Positions 25,218 through 34,424 of a stretch of DNA of 64,000 nucleotides are shown in pieces. Origin of the DNA: an uncultured Blautia sp. (lineage in GTDB: Bacteria > Bacillota > Clostridia > Lachnospirales > Lachnospiraceae); assembly GCA_937900135.1 (NCBI GenBank), contig CALCDJ010000087.1, positions 34,340 to 98,339 of the forward strand, read 5' to 3'. Made by a program: the position numbers and the translations under genes. The first letter of the stretch is position 1. The number at the start of each line of letters is the position of its first letter. The notes below the pieces were generated by a model that worked only from the letters and a program-made list of their open reading frames with translations, did not search any database and was not told the origin of the DNA.

Positions 25218-26633
25218 ATGCGTACAGAATATAAAAGAGATGTAAATCACAATTATCTGATTCTTCACAGTGAGATGGAGGTGGATACTTCCGCATACCA
25301 GGTGAGAATGCTTGTGAGCAATGGAATCCCTTCTCTTTTGAAATGCAGGCTGCAGGGAGTGGACGGAGAAACGCTTTTTTCTTATGAAATCACGTCGAAA
25401 CAGTCTGTGCAGACCCTTTTTGAAGAAAAAAAGCTGGGAATCAAGGAATTAAAAATGATTTTTGGAGGATTTGTCCAGGCGATTGAAGAGATGGGAGAAT
25501 ATCTTCTGAATCCCGGAAACCTTCTGATTCAGCCAGAATATATGTATCTGGATTTGGAAAAAGGAGATACTTATTTTTGTTATCTTCCAGGCTTTGACAG
25601 AGAAGTACGAGATCAGTTTCGGGAACTGACAGAATATATGCTGCCGAAGCTGGATCATACAGATGAAAAGGCGGTAATTCTTGGGTATGGTGTGTACCGA
25701 AGAGCACTGGAAGAACATTTTCATCTGGAACACATCAAAGAGGAACTGTATCGTGTGCATGGGGAACAGGAAGCGCTCCGCATGGAGGCGGTTCCAGAAA
25801 AAAACTTAAGGAAAGTGGAGGAAGATCCAGGAGAAGAGGAACCCCTGAAAGGAAATCAGGAGATGCTTTGGGAAACAGGGCTCACCTCTGTAGAGGAATG
25901 GAAAGAAAAAGAGAACAAGGAAACAGAAAAGACCAGGAAGGGAAATTCTGATAAAAAACGCTTCAAAATAACGGTTTTGGTTTGTGTTTTGGCAGTTTTG
26001 GCAATCCTTGGGATTTTTGCTGCCAATATTCTGGGATATCTTCCGTGGATTGAGATCGAATGGCTGTTGGGAGGAGTACTGCTTCTGACAGGAAGCGCTT
26101 TGCTTGGTTATACCGTTTTTACAAAAGCAAAAAAGAGAAAAAAGAGTCAGAAAGAGAAAAAGGAAGTTCCCGTCTTTTCGGAAAGGGAAGAATTTCGGCG
26201 GTTTGTTCCGGAACAGGAAGCGCAGGAAAAGAGAACTACAGAACGGACTGAAGAAAAACCAGTAGAAAAACCAGCAGAAAAACCGACTCCCACAGATTTT
26301 GGAGAAACAGTGGTTCTTTCTGAAATGAAGGAGAGAGGCCCTGCCAGTCTGGTCAGCCGGGAGCCAGGGGAACTGGCAACAATTTATCTGAAGGAGGAAA
26401 TTACAGTCGTTGGAAAACTGGAAACAGCATCGGATGCAGTAATCCCTTTGCCCACAGTAAGCCGGATTCATGCCAGGATTCGTCAAAGAGAAGGAGAATA
26501 CTTTCTTACAGATTTAAATTCCAGAAATGGAACTTCTGTCAATGGAAGGATGCTGAAGGAAGAGGAAGAATATATGCTTCAGAATGAAGATGAGGTGGAT
26601 TTTGCTCAGGCAAGATATGTATTTCTAAAGTAG
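25218..26633 (+). CDS. DUF6382/FHA-domain membrane protein of the Tad locus
   Basis: 471-residue protein. The N-terminal 180 residues look like DUF6382 (RDVNHNYLILHSEMEV...ISSK-type fold); a charged linker follows; two membrane helices lie near 255-275 and 285-305; another Lys/Glu-rich linker; and a C-terminal FHA domain with TVSRIHARI and DLNSRNGTSVNG, the phosphothreonine-binding residues. This predicts Ser/Thr kinase control of pilus assembly. The kinase is not in the window. Start ATG 25218 is preferred over GTG 25209. Confidence 0.82.
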   Translation: MRTEYKRDVNHNYLILHSEMEVDTSAYQVRMLVSNGIPSLLKCRLQGVDGETLFSYEITSKQSVQTLFEEKKLGIKELKMIFGGFVQAIEEMGEYLLNPGNLLIQPEYMYLDLEKGDTYFCYLPGFDREVRDQFRELTEYMLPKLDHTDEKAVILGYGVYRRALEEHFHLEHIKEELYRVHGEQEALRMEAVPEKNLRKVEEDPGEEEPLKGNQEMLWETGLTSVEEWKEKENKETEKTRKGNSDKKRFKITVLVCVLAVLAILGIFAANILGYLPWIEIEWLLGGVLLLTGSALLGYTVFTKAKKRKKSQKEKKEVPVFSEREEFRRFVPEQEAQEKRTTERTEEKPVEKPAEKPTPTDFGETVVLSEMKERGPASLVSREPGELATIYLKEEITVVGKLETASDAVIPLPTVSRIHARIRQREGEYFLTDLNSRNGTSVNGRMLKEEEEYMLQNEDEVDFAQARYVFLK

Positions 26634-26758
26634 GTGCAGGAGAGAAAAAAGAATTTCTGGGAACTGGAAAGAAAATCTGTTACAATGATCGAAACAGACA
26701 CAGTATTGACACAGTCGTGTGTTAGAATGAGACAAATGTTTGGAAAGAGAGGATCGTT

Positions 26759-27361
26759 GTGGAAGAAATAAAAAAAATGCCAGTGACGGCAGCTTTGGTT
26801 TTGATGAATCTGCTGGCGTTTCTGGTAGTAGAATTTACAGGATTCAGCGATGATGTGCTCCATATGCTGGAGTTTGGAGCGGCTTATACACCTTATATTG
26901 TGGACAACGGAGAGATATACCGGCTGGTTACCTGTATGTTTCTCCATTTTGGAACCAGGCATTTGATCAACAATATGTTGCTGCTTTTGGTTCTGGGAAG
27001 CCGTTTGGAGTCTCTGATGGGAAAACTGGCATATCTGGCCGTGTATTTTGTGGGAGGCGTGGCTGGAAATCTCCTTTCCATGCTTTTGGAGCTTCGCTCC
27101 GGAGAATTTGCAGTATCAGCCGGAGCTTCCGGCGCTGTATTTGCGGTAATGGGAGCCATGATTTATGTATTGCTGCGAAACAGAGGAAGAGTGGAAGATC
27201 TTTCTGTCAGACAGATGGTATTCATGGCTGCCCTTTCCCTGTATTTTGGGTTTGCCAGCAGCGGCGTGGACAATGCAGCTCATGTGGGCGGGCTGCTGGG
27301 CGGTTTTCTCATGGCTGTTTTGTTTTATCATCCCAGAAAAATACGAAAAGAAGTCCCTTGA
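26759..27361 (+). CDS. Rhomboid-family intramembrane serine protease
   Basis: 200-residue, six-helix membrane protease. The catalytic serine lies in GASGAVFAVMGA near residue 120-123 and the histidine in NAAHVGGLLGGF near 178-181; FLHFGTRHLINNMLLL carries the helix-2 His/Asn pair. It cuts membrane helices of unknown targets. GTG start at 26759 with an AGAGAGG upstream. Its last 34 bases overlap the convergent histidine kinase gene. Its position next to the pilus operon is suggestive but no link is proven. Confidence 0.9.
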   Translation: MEEIKKMPVTAALVLMNLLAFLVVEFTGFSDDVLHMLEFGAAYTPYIVDNGEIYRLVTCMFLHFGTRHLINNMLLLLVLGSRLESLMGKLAYLAVYFVGGVAGNLLSMLLELRSGEFAVSAGASGAVFAVMGAMIYVLLRNRGRVEDLSVRQMVFMAALSLYFGFASSGVDNAAHVGGLLGGFLMAVLFYHPRKIRKEVP

Positions 27362-28002
27362 TTGGGAGCGCTTTCCAATAGAAGCTGTCCTTTGTGTGCT
27401 TCCACCACTTCTTTGGCAACGGCAAGTCCCAGACCTGTGCCATTGACCTTGTAGGTGATAAATGGTGTGAAGATTTCTCTCTGATGAGCTTCTTCAATTC
27501 CACATCCATTATCCTGAATGGAAATACAAATGCCGTGTTCTAAGGCTTTTGCCTGAACCGTAATCTTTCCTTCAGAATGAGAAATGGATTCTTCCGCATT
27601 TCTGAGAAGATTTAATAATACCTGGCGCATTTTGATTCGGTCTATGGAAATGACAGGCAAATCCTGGGGAATTTCTGTTTCCAAAGCAATACCCAGATAA
27701 TCCAAAGTGGGTTTTATGGATGCCACAATGGAACGGAGGTATTTCCCAGGGTCTGTCGGTTCCGGAGAAAGGCGGCTGGCATTGTTATAATCAGATAGTT
27801 CATTTAACAAGTCTTTGATATATTCCAGGTTATCCATAACGTTGTCCCATCCATCCAGATCTTCTATTTCAGGATAGCGGGAGGCCAGTAGCTGAAGTTC
27901 ACTGTTGATCAATGCAACAGGATTTCGTATTTCGTGTGAAAGTTTGGATAAAGTCAGCTGGAATTCTTTCTTTTGCTGTTCTATTGCCATATTGGTCTGC
28001 AT
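27328..28002 (-). CDS. Soluble sensor-less histidine kinase
   Basis: 224-residue kinase consisting only of the transmitter: H-box LSKLSHEIRNPVALINSEL (His near residue 23), N-box LLNLLRNAEESI, G1 SIQDNGCGIEE and G2 GTGLGLAVAKEVVEAHKG. There is no membrane helix or sensor domain, so the signal must come from a partner or a cytoplasmic ligand. No response regulator adjoins it. Convergent 34-bp overlap with the rhomboid gene. Confidence 0.85.
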   Translation of the reverse strand: MQTNMAIEQQKKEFQLTLSKLSHEIRNPVALINSELQLLASRYPEIEDLDGWDNVMDNLEYIKDLLNELSDYNNASRLSPEPTDPGKYLRSIVASIKPTLDYLGIALETEIPQDLPVISIDRIKMRQVLLNLLRNAEESISHSEGKITVQAKALEHGICISIQDNGCGIEEAHQREIFTPFITYKVNGTGLGLAVAKEVVEAHKGQLLLESAPNQGTSFRIFLG

Positions 28003-28160
28003 ATGATCACCTCATGGGCAAGTGTAGCATGAACAAATTTCATTATCAATCAAATTCGTATTGAAAAAATCGACGAAATGCGACAAAATAGAAGAAAACG
28101 TAACTGTAAAAAGAAAGAACAGTGACGAAAAATGGATAATGATTGAAGGAGGAACAGAAA

Positions 28161-28562
28161 ATGAACGATTGTATTTTTTGTAAAATAGCAAATGGAGAGA
28201 TTCCGGCAGCAACTTTGTATGAGGATGAAGACTTCCGTGTAATTCTGGATCTGGGTCCGGCAAGCAAGGGACATGCCCTGATCCTTCCCAAGACACATGC
28301 GGCAAATCTTTATGAACTGCCGGAAGAGTTGGCTGGAAAAGCAATGATCCTTGCAAAAAAGATGGCAGTAAAATTAACAGATGCTCTTCAATGTGACGGG
28401 CTGAACGTGGTACAGAACAATGGAGAGGCTGCAGGACAGACGGTACATCATTTCCATATGCATCTGATCCCAAGATATGAAGGGGATGACGTAGGAATTA
28501 CCTGGAAACCGGGAGAACTCAGTGATGAGGACCGGGAGGAAATCCTGACAAAGATCAAATAG
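28161..28562 (+). CDS. HIT-family nucleotide hydrolase (Hint type)
   Basis: 133-residue protein with CIFCKIANGEIP at the start (zinc-type Cys pair), NVVQNNGEAAGQ and the histidine triad HHFHMHLIPRY near 95-105. HIT proteins hydrolyse adenosine phosphoramidates or dinucleotides. GGAGGAAC supports ATG 28161. It stands 32 bases before the sigma gene. A second, divergent HIT protein is at 60083. Confidence 0.92.
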   Translation: MNDCIFCKIANGEIPAATLYEDEDFRVILDLGPASKGHALILPKTHAANLYELPEELAGKAMILAKKMAVKLTDALQCDGLNVVQNNGEAAGQTVHHFHMHLIPRYEGDDVGITWKPGELSDEDREEILTKIK

Positions 28563-28594
28563 CAGGGAAAGGATTAGTTCAAAGTATACAAAAG

Positions 28595-29128
28595 ATGAAC
28601 AAGAGTGAGGATTTTAAAGAAATTTATGAAGAATTTCAGAGATTCTCAGTAGAGGTTGCTTTTCAAATCGTAAAAGACAACGCAATGGCAGAAGATATCA
28701 GTCAGGATACGTTTGTAAATCTTTACAAGAAAAGAAATTCCCTGAACCTATCCAATAAAAGGCTGATGAAAGCATTGATTTTTAGTTCTACCTGTAATAT
28801 GGCAAAGGATTATCTGAGAAAGTCATATGTAAAGCGGGAAACAAATTTTGAAGAGGGACAGGAAGAAAGAATCGAGGCAGAAGCTTATAACACAGAGGAT
28901 GTAATCTTGTTTCTGGAAAAGAAGGACTATCTGGTAGAAGTTCTGAAAAAGCTGAAGGAAAAGAACCTGGAAAATTATTCTATTTACATGAAGGTAAAGT
29001 ATCAGGATATTTCTCAGGAGGAAGTTGCGAAGGAATACGGTATGACAACACACAATGTTGCCAACCGTATTCACCGCATTAAGCGTTGGATTGATAAAGA
29101 AATGGAAAAGCTGTATATGAAGAAATAG
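28595..29128 (+). CDS. Sigma-70 family (ECF-like) RNA polymerase sigma factor
   Basis: 177-residue protein. Region 2 is AFQIVKDNAMAEDISQDTFVNLYKK; region 4 is YQDISQEEVAKEYGMTTHNVANRIHRIKRWI. The two are joined by an acidic linker. No anti-sigma adjoins; murG lies next in the opposite direction with an 11-bp gap. The DUF4367-like membrane protein at 30398 is of a type often paired with such sigma factors and could be a separated partner, which is inference. Confidence 0.82.
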   Translation: MNKSEDFKEIYEEFQRFSVEVAFQIVKDNAMAEDISQDTFVNLYKKRNSLNLSNKRLMKALIFSSTCNMAKDYLRKSYVKRETNFEEGQEERIEAEAYNTEDVILFLEKKDYLVEVLKKLKEKNLENYSIYMKVKYQDISQEEVAKEYGMTTHNVANRIHRIKRWIDKEMEKLYMKK

Positions 29129-29139
29129 GAGGCAGAAAT

Positions 29140-30210
29140 TTATTTTGCCTGCACACATTCCTCAATCAGTGAGGTTATCTGCGAAATAGAATCCATTGTC
29201 TGGCTCTTAGCCATGGTATCAATATAGGACTGTCGGTTCTGGTATAATTCCCGGATGGAATTCAGAAGTGTTTCTTCTGTGATTTCTTCCTCTTCCAGAA
29301 CCATGCTGTATCCCTGACGCTGGAAAGAACGGGCATTTAAGATCTGGTCACCACGGCTTGCATTGGCAGAGAGAGGGATCAGAAGATTGGGTTTCTTTAA
29401 TGCATGAAGTTCGCAGATGGCATTGGCGCCGGCCCGGGAGATGACAATATCAGCCAGAGCAAACAGGTCTGCCAGTTCTTTTTTGATATATTCAAACTGT
29501 ACATAGCCATTGGTCTGATTCAGACTTTCATCTGTTTTTCCCTTTCCGCAGAGGTGGATCACCTGAAAATCCTTCAGAAGTTCAGGAAGAATCTTACGGA
29601 TATTTTCATTGACAGATGCGGCTCCAAGGCTTCCTCCAATGACCATCAGCACAGGTTTTTCGCGGGTAAAGCCGCAAAATTCTGCAGCTGCATCGGCATT
29701 TCCGTCCAGAAGTTCCTGACGAATGGGAGTTCCGGTGAGAACTGCCTTGTCCTTGGGAAGACTGTTTACGGTTTCCGGGAAGTTACAGCATACTTTTGCC
29801 GCAGAAGGAATACATAGCTTATTCGCAAGACCGGGAGTCATATCCGATTCATGGATGATTGCCGGGATTTTGCGACGCTTTGCGGCAATAACAACGGGAA
29901 CCGTAACAAAACCTCCCTTTGAGAAAACCACGTCAGGCTGAAGCTGTTTTAACAGTTTTTTTGCTTCGCTGAAGCCCTTGAGAACACGGAAAGGATCTGA
30001 AAAGTTTTTTGGATCAAAATAGCGTCTCAGCTTACCGGAGGAAATTCCGTAATAAGGGATGCCAAGTTCTTCAATCAGTTTTTTTTCGATTCCCTCATAG
30101 GAGCCAATATAGGAAATGTTATATCCAAGCTCACGGAGTCGGGGAATCAGAGCAATATTCGGGGTAACATGACCGGCTGTACCGCCGCCGGTAAGAACAA
30201 TATGTTTCAT
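29140..30210 (-). CDS. murG: UDP-GlcNAc:lipid I N-acetylglucosaminyltransferase MurG
   Basis: 356-residue GT-B glycosyltransferase. The N-terminal GGGTAGHVTPN loop (lipid I/diphosphate), SKGGFVTVP, HESDMTPGLANK, TGTPIR, and the UDP-GlcNAc motif ISRAGANAICEL with the following LIPLSANASRGDQ-type loop. It transfers GlcNAc to lipid I to make lipid II on the inner membrane face. It is alone here, outside any division-cell-wall cluster, so it may be a second copy; many clostridia have a stand-alone murG. Confidence 0.93.
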   Translation of the reverse strand: MKHIVLTGGGTAGHVTPNIALIPRLRELGYNISYIGSYEGIEKKLIEELGIPYYGISSGKLRRYFDPKNFSDPFRVLKGFSEAKKLLKQLQPDVVFSKGGFVTVPVVIAAKRRKIPAIIHESDMTPGLANKLCIPSAAKVCCNFPETVNSLPKDKAVLTGTPIRQELLDGNADAAAEFCGFTREKPVLMVIGGSLGAASVNENIRKILPELLKDFQVIHLCGKGKTDESLNQTNGYVQFEYIKKELADLFALADIVISRAGANAICELHALKKPNLLIPLSANASRGDQILNARSFQRQGYSMVLEEEEITEETLLNSIRELYQNRQSYIDTMAKSQTMDSISQITSLIEECVQAK

Positions 30211-30397
30211 AGGTGTTCCTCCTGAAAGTCAGATTTTTCAAAATGTGAAGAGTGATAAAGCGCTTCACTTAACATAAATATGAACCCCAGGAGGGGAATT
30301 GTCAAGGAAAGAACAAAAATCGTATTCTGTCAATGATTTCTGAAATTCTAATTGTATTACCAAAATTATGCTGTGGTGCCAGCATAAGGAGGAAAAA

Positions 30398-31234
30398 ATG
30401 GGAAAAAAATTCGAGGAAGATATAGATCCGGAACAGCTTTTGGAGGAAGCGTTTATCCGAAATGCCCAAAAAGAGGAGCAGGCTTTGTTTGCTCAGGCAG
30501 ACTCCCATGCAGAGGAGCTTACGGAGGAAGAACTGGAGAAATCCTACAAAAAGCTGGTGGCCCGGTTAAAACGCGAGGGCGTTTACGAGGAAGACGAAGA
30601 GTCTTCCAGGGTCATTTCCATGGAGAAAAAGACCAAAAAGAAAAATACCAGACGCCGCTATGGCATTATGAAAGCAGCAGGTTTTGCCTTTGTGGGCATT
30701 CTTTGCGTGTTTGCGGCATCCATGACCAGTGAAGCCACACGGAGATATGTGGTGGATGGAGTGCGCTATCTGGTTGGGGACGATACCAGGATTCTGGTAA
30801 ATAATGATGAAGAAAATGATAGTAGTAATCGTGATGAGTATGCAGCACGAGCGGAAATAGAAGAAAAATTAGGGGTGGAATTACCGAGATTTTTTTATAG
30901 ACCGCATGATTTTGAATTTAAGAACTATTCTATACATAAGGAGTCCGGGATAGCTTGGATTGAATATTCATATGAGAGACAAATAATAATGCTTTATATT
31001 GATAAGGGGGATGAAAATAGTATTTCCACAATAGACAGTATTCACGGAGAAAACATTGAATCAATTACTATCCCTAATGAAAATTTTATTGTCAAAATAA
31101 AGAAAACAAAAAATTCTAGTATGGAAACACCTAATTATAGTGCTCAATGGGAAAAGAATTGTGTTATATATCAAATTGCAGGTAAAATAGAACTTAGAGA
31201 ATTAAAAAAAATTTTGAAAGAAATTTATTTTTAA
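30398..31234 (+). CDS. Membrane-anchored DUF4367-like protein of mixed composition
   Basis: 278-residue protein: acidic cytoplasmic N-terminus, one membrane helix near residues 91-110 (IMKAAGFAFVGILCVFAAS), then an extracytoplasmic domain (EKLGVELPRFFYRPHDFEF, then YSAQWEKNCVIYQIAGKI) like DUF4367 proteins that accompany ECF sigma factors. AAGGAGG is 5 nt from ATG 30398. The DNA before about 30800 has the GC-balanced codon use of its neighbours; the rest is clearly AT-rich with different codons, as if the external domain had been replaced by transfer. Confidence 0.7.
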   Translation: MGKKFEEDIDPEQLLEEAFIRNAQKEEQALFAQADSHAEELTEEELEKSYKKLVARLKREGVYEEDEESSRVISMEKKTKKKNTRRRYGIMKAAGFAFVGILCVFAASMTSEATRRYVVDGVRYLVGDDTRILVNNDEENDSSNRDEYAARAEIEEKLGVELPRFFYRPHDFEFKNYSIHKESGIAWIEYSYERQIIMLYIDKGDENSISTIDSIHGENIESITIPNENFIVKIKKTKNSSMETPNYSAQWEKNCVIYQIAGKIELRELKKILKEIYF

Positions 31235-31309
31235 GTGTGATTTTTTTGAATGGAATTCGTATTAATTATGTAGGGGAAGTTTACAGAGAAGAGGGAGGTG
31301 GAAAAGTTA

Positions 31310-31783
31310 TTGATTCCAAAAAAGAAACTAGGCTTACTGGCAGGGATGCTTGTAGGAGGCATGGTAGTAACAATGCCGGTGCAGGCATCCAGTATTTTGG
31401 ATGAATTACCAGGAACGGAAACAACAGAAGATTTTGCGGAAGATACCAGTACAATTCTAACGAGAGGAAACTATCTAAATTTGGGCCATATGAAGATTTC
31501 CAAACTTGCCAGCAATAAGATTAATATTTATGGATTAACTCAGTGTCACCGTGTGTGTGACAGAGCTTATTTATATATTTATCTTGAGCAAAAAGTTGAT
31601 GGCAGTTATGGAACCTACAAATCATGGAAATTTGAAGATACAGAAGTCTCAAACCTGGACAAGAGCATCAACGTAATCGTTCCAAGCGGTCATTATTACC
31701 GTGTCCGTGGTTACCATGCGGCCAAGGAAGGTACAACCAAAGAATCAACAGAAACACTTACAGATGGCGTTTTAGTGAAATAA
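31310..31783 (+). CDS. Secreted DUF6147-type protein
   Basis: 157-residue exported protein: signal peptide LGLLAGMLVGGMVVTMPVQA, then an acidic linker and a beta-rich domain with LTRGNYLNLGHMKIS, QCHRVCDRAYLYIYLEQKVDG and YYRVRGYHA, characteristic of DUF6147 proteins of Clostridia (recognised from memory). Function unknown. GGGAGGTG (31294-31301) is about 9 nt from a TTG at 31310; a GTG at 31298 lies within that site and is rejected. Confidence 0.72.
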   Translation: MIPKKKLGLLAGMLVGGMVVTMPVQASSILDELPGTETTEDFAEDTSTILTRGNYLNLGHMKISKLASNKINIYGLTQCHRVCDRAYLYIYLEQKVDGSYGTYKSWKFEDTEVSNLDKSINVIVPSGHYYRVRGYHAAKEGTTKESTETLTDGVLVK

Positions 31784-32255
31784 ACAAAATTATACACATG
31801 AACAAATAAAAAAATACAATTTATCATACACATTAAAAATCAAAATAGCATTATTATACACATTTATGCTATTGAAAATCCATAAAAAATAAATACACTA
31901 AAACACCATATGACCTGCCGGAGGATGGCTACCTGTGGCAGGGGAAAAGTGAAAAGAGCCCGGGCTGAGGAATGTTTTAGAAAGAAAAAATATGTAAACT
32001 TACTTTACCGTTTGTCAGTCTGGAAAAGAAAGTCCGGATATTTCCGGAAATCATCACATGATCCATCATAAAGAGCATAGGAGTCGAATGATTCCTATGC
32101 TCTTTTTATAAAAAACAGCACATATTTTTTTGATTTTTTAATGGAATAAATGTGAAATATTCCGAAAAATACTGTTAAAAAACAGGATTGTCGTGTATAA
32201 TAAATGCAAACTATTAATTTTTATGAATGCTTAAAATAGAATAGGGGGTTCGCTT
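31784..32255. other. AT-rich intergenic stretch with coding debris
   Basis: No intact gene. An AT-rich part (31784-31910) is followed by a GC-rich patch; reading 31912-31968 gives DLPEDGYLWQGKSEKSPG and a stop, which looks like a fragment of a lost gene. CCTGCC (31914-31919) and GGCAGG (31937-31942) can pair. A terminator at 32072 and a -10 (TATAAT, 32196-32201) for the downstream gene complete the region. Confidence 0.5.
32072..32108 (+). terminator. Terminator upstream of the beta-CASP gene
   Basis: AGAGCATAGGA (32072-32082) pairs perfectly with TCCTATGCTCT (32093-32103), followed by TTTTT. Confidence 0.85.
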
Positions 32256-33872
32256 ATGAAAATAACTTTTATAGGGGCAACACATGAGGTCACGGGAAGC
32301 TGTTATTATCTGGAAGCGGCAGGAAAGAAATTTCTTGTGGACTGCGGTATGGAGCAGGGACCCAATTATTATGAAAACATGGAGATTCCAGTGAATCCGG
32401 GAGATTTGGACTTTGCGCTTCTGACCCATGCCCATATGGATCATTCGGGAAATCTTCCGGCAATCTTTGCAAAGGGATTTACCGGGCCTATTTATGCGAC
32501 AGATGCCACCTGCAATCTCTGTGATATCATGCTTCGAGACAGTGCCCACATTCAGATGTTTGAGGCAGAATGGCGGAACCGTAAGGGACGCCGTCAGGGC
32601 AAGCCGGAATTTGTACCTGCATACACCATGGAAGATGCCATGGGTGTGCTGCGGAACTTTGTGAATTGTCCATACGAAAAGGTGATTACTCCGGCAGAAG
32701 GAATTGCTGTTCGCTTTGTGGATGCAGGTCATTTGCTGGGTTCTTCCAGCATTGAAATCCAGATCACAGAGGAAGGAGAGACAAAAACCATTGTCTTTTC
32801 CGGAGACATTGGAAATCAAAATCAGCCTCTGATCAAAGATCCACAGTATCTTCACCATGCAGATTATGTGGTGATGGAGTCCACCTATGGAGATCGCAGC
32901 CACGGAGAACGGCCAGACTACGTAAAGACGCTGGCAGAAATCATTCAGCGAACCTTTGACCGGGGCGGAAATCTGGTAATTCCATCCTTTGCTGTAGGGC
33001 GAACACAGGAAATGCTCTATTTTATCCGTCAGATTAAGGAAGAAGGACTGGTTTACGGACATGATGGCTTCAAGGTCTATGTGGACAGTCCTCTGGCCAA
33101 TGAAGCAACCACTATTTTTGGAGAGCATCAGTATGACTGCTACGATGAAGAAGCCATGGATCTGATTCATCGGGGAATCAATCCCCTGAGCTTCCCCGGT
33201 TTGCGCACCTCGGTTACCAGCGATGATTCCAGGGCGATTAACTTTGATGAGGACTGCAAGGTCATTATTTCTGCCAGCGGTATGTGTGATGCAGGCCGTA
33301 TTAAGCATCATCTGAAACATAACCTCTGGGGAACAGCCAACACGATTTTGTTTGTGGGATATCAGGCAGTAGGAACGCTGGGACGTACTCTTCTGGAAGG
33401 AGCTTCTGAGGTGAAACTGTTCGGAGAACCGGTGCAGGTAGCGGCAGAAATCTGTCAGATGCCGGGAATCAGCGGTCATGCAGATGTGAATGGCCTTCTG
33501 GAATGGGTAAAGGCCTTTGAAGAAAAGCCTAAAAAAGTATTTGTAACCCATGGAGAGGACAGCGTAACGGAAATTTTTGCCAAACGGCTGGAAGAGGAAC
33601 TGGGATATGATACCATGGCGCCGTTCAGCGGTACCATATATGATCTGGGCGCCAATGCCTGTCTGTATGAGGCGAAGGGAATCCGGATTGAAAAGACCGA
33701 AACCACGCCAAAGGCAGCAAAAGCGAAACGAGTATTCGAGAAGCTGGTATCTCTGGGACATCGCCTCATGACGGTGATCCGAAAGAACGAAGGCTGTCCA
33801 AACAAAGATCTGGAGCGCTTTTCCAGGGAGATTCAATCCCTTTGCGACAAATGGGATCGCACAGATATCTGA
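32256..33872 (+). CDS. Beta-CASP metallo-beta-lactamase RNase (YSH1-like)
   Basis: 538-residue protein of the CPSF-73/YSH1 type. MBL motifs GATHEVTGS, LTHAHMDHSGNLP (HxHxDH near residue 58), AGHLLGSS and FSGDIG; beta-CASP motifs ESTYGDR, PSFAVGRTQEML, SASGMCDAGRIKHHL and SGHAD, VTHGE. It is expected to be a cytoplasmic RNA processing endo/exonuclease. The C-terminal 80 residues (after ANACLYEAKG) are an extra helical tail. A terminator ends the gene. Confidence 0.9.
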   Translation: MKITFIGATHEVTGSCYYLEAAGKKFLVDCGMEQGPNYYENMEIPVNPGDLDFALLTHAHMDHSGNLPAIFAKGFTGPIYATDATCNLCDIMLRDSAHIQMFEAEWRNRKGRRQGKPEFVPAYTMEDAMGVLRNFVNCPYEKVITPAEGIAVRFVDAGHLLGSSSIEIQITEEGETKTIVFSGDIGNQNQPLIKDPQYLHHADYVVMESTYGDRSHGERPDYVKTLAEIIQRTFDRGGNLVIPSFAVGRTQEMLYFIRQIKEEGLVYGHDGFKVYVDSPLANEATTIFGEHQYDCYDEEAMDLIHRGINPLSFPGLRTSVTSDDSRAINFDEDCKVIISASGMCDAGRIKHHLKHNLWGTANTILFVGYQAVGTLGRTLLEGASEVKLFGEPVQVAAEICQMPGISGHADVNGLLEWVKAFEEKPKKVFVTHGEDSVTEIFAKRLEEELGYDTMAPFSGTIYDLGANACLYEAKGIRIEKTETTPKAAKAKRVFEKLVSLGHRLMTVIRKNEGCPNKDLERFSREIQSLCDKWDRTDI

Positions 33873-33880
33873 CAATAAAG

Positions 33881-33925
33881 AAAGCGGGTAATCTTTTCCT
33901 TGTGGGAAAAGAAAGCCCGCTTTTT
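33881..33925. terminator. Terminator between convergent genes
   Basis: AAAGCGGG (33881-33888) pairs with CCCGCTTT (33916-33923), and inner arms CTTTTCC/GGGAAAAG extend the stem. T-runs lie on both sides. Confidence 0.82.
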
Positions 33926-33950
33926 AAAGAAGTAGTTTAATGTCTGCGAA

Positions 33951-34193
33951 TTAATTTAATGCCTGTTTCAGAGCAAGGGAAAGCTGGTCAGGACAGGAAG
34001 TTGGTTTTCTTCCGCACTGGATTCCTTCCAGACGGCGGATGACTTCTTCTGCATCCATCCCTTCTACCAGACTTGCAATTCCCTGGGTGTTTCCAGAGCA
34101 GCCGCCAATGAATTTTACGTTGTGGAGTTTCTTGTTTTCATCCAGGTCAAATTCAATTGCCATGGCACATACGCCGCTTGTTCTGTATACCAT
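33951..34193 (-). CDS. TSCPD-domain protein (TIGR03905 type)
   Basis: 80-residue protein with SGVCAMAIEF, KFIGGCSGNTQGIASLVEGM and CGRKPTSCPDQL, the conserved cysteines and TSCPD end of this family, which is related to a C-terminal piece of ribonucleotide reductases. Precise function unknown; probably binds metal. GGGAGG precedes the ATG at 34193; the longer reading to 34286 enters the neighbour's promoter. Confidence 0.85.
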   Translation of the reverse strand: MVYRTSGVCAMAIEFDLDENKKLHNVKFIGGCSGNTQGIASLVEGMDAEEVIRRLEGIQCGRKPTSCPDQLSLALKQALN

Positions 34194-34331
34194 AAAAAAT
34201 TCCTCCCATCTTTTGTGTACCTGTGGTTCATTGTTTGGACATTGGAACCCGGGCTTTTTCGCCTGAGTAACTGGAAATGCCTGCATTATTATAGCAGATT
34301 TGAAAAAAAGTTTCCATATGAATCGAAGATT

Positions 34332-34340
34332 TGTTATAAT
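34332..34340 (+). promoter_or_regulatory. Extended -10 promoter of the nucleosidase gene
   Basis: TGTTATAAT (34332-34340) is a perfect extended -10, with TTTCCA (34311-34316) as a weak -35 at 18 bp. It lies 85 bases upstream of the ATG at 34425. Confidence 0.55.
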
Positions 34341-34424
34341 AGGAGCATTGACATGTTGCTGTGAAAGGATGAAGCAGTAACTTTAGACTGTTTATAGTGG
34401 ATTTGGATTAGGAGGAAATAATAT

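Noticed and set aside
32214..33875. 553-codon open frame on the minus strand
   Set aside because: It is an antisense shadow of the beta-CASP RNase gene, with no family motifs and no ribosome binding site.
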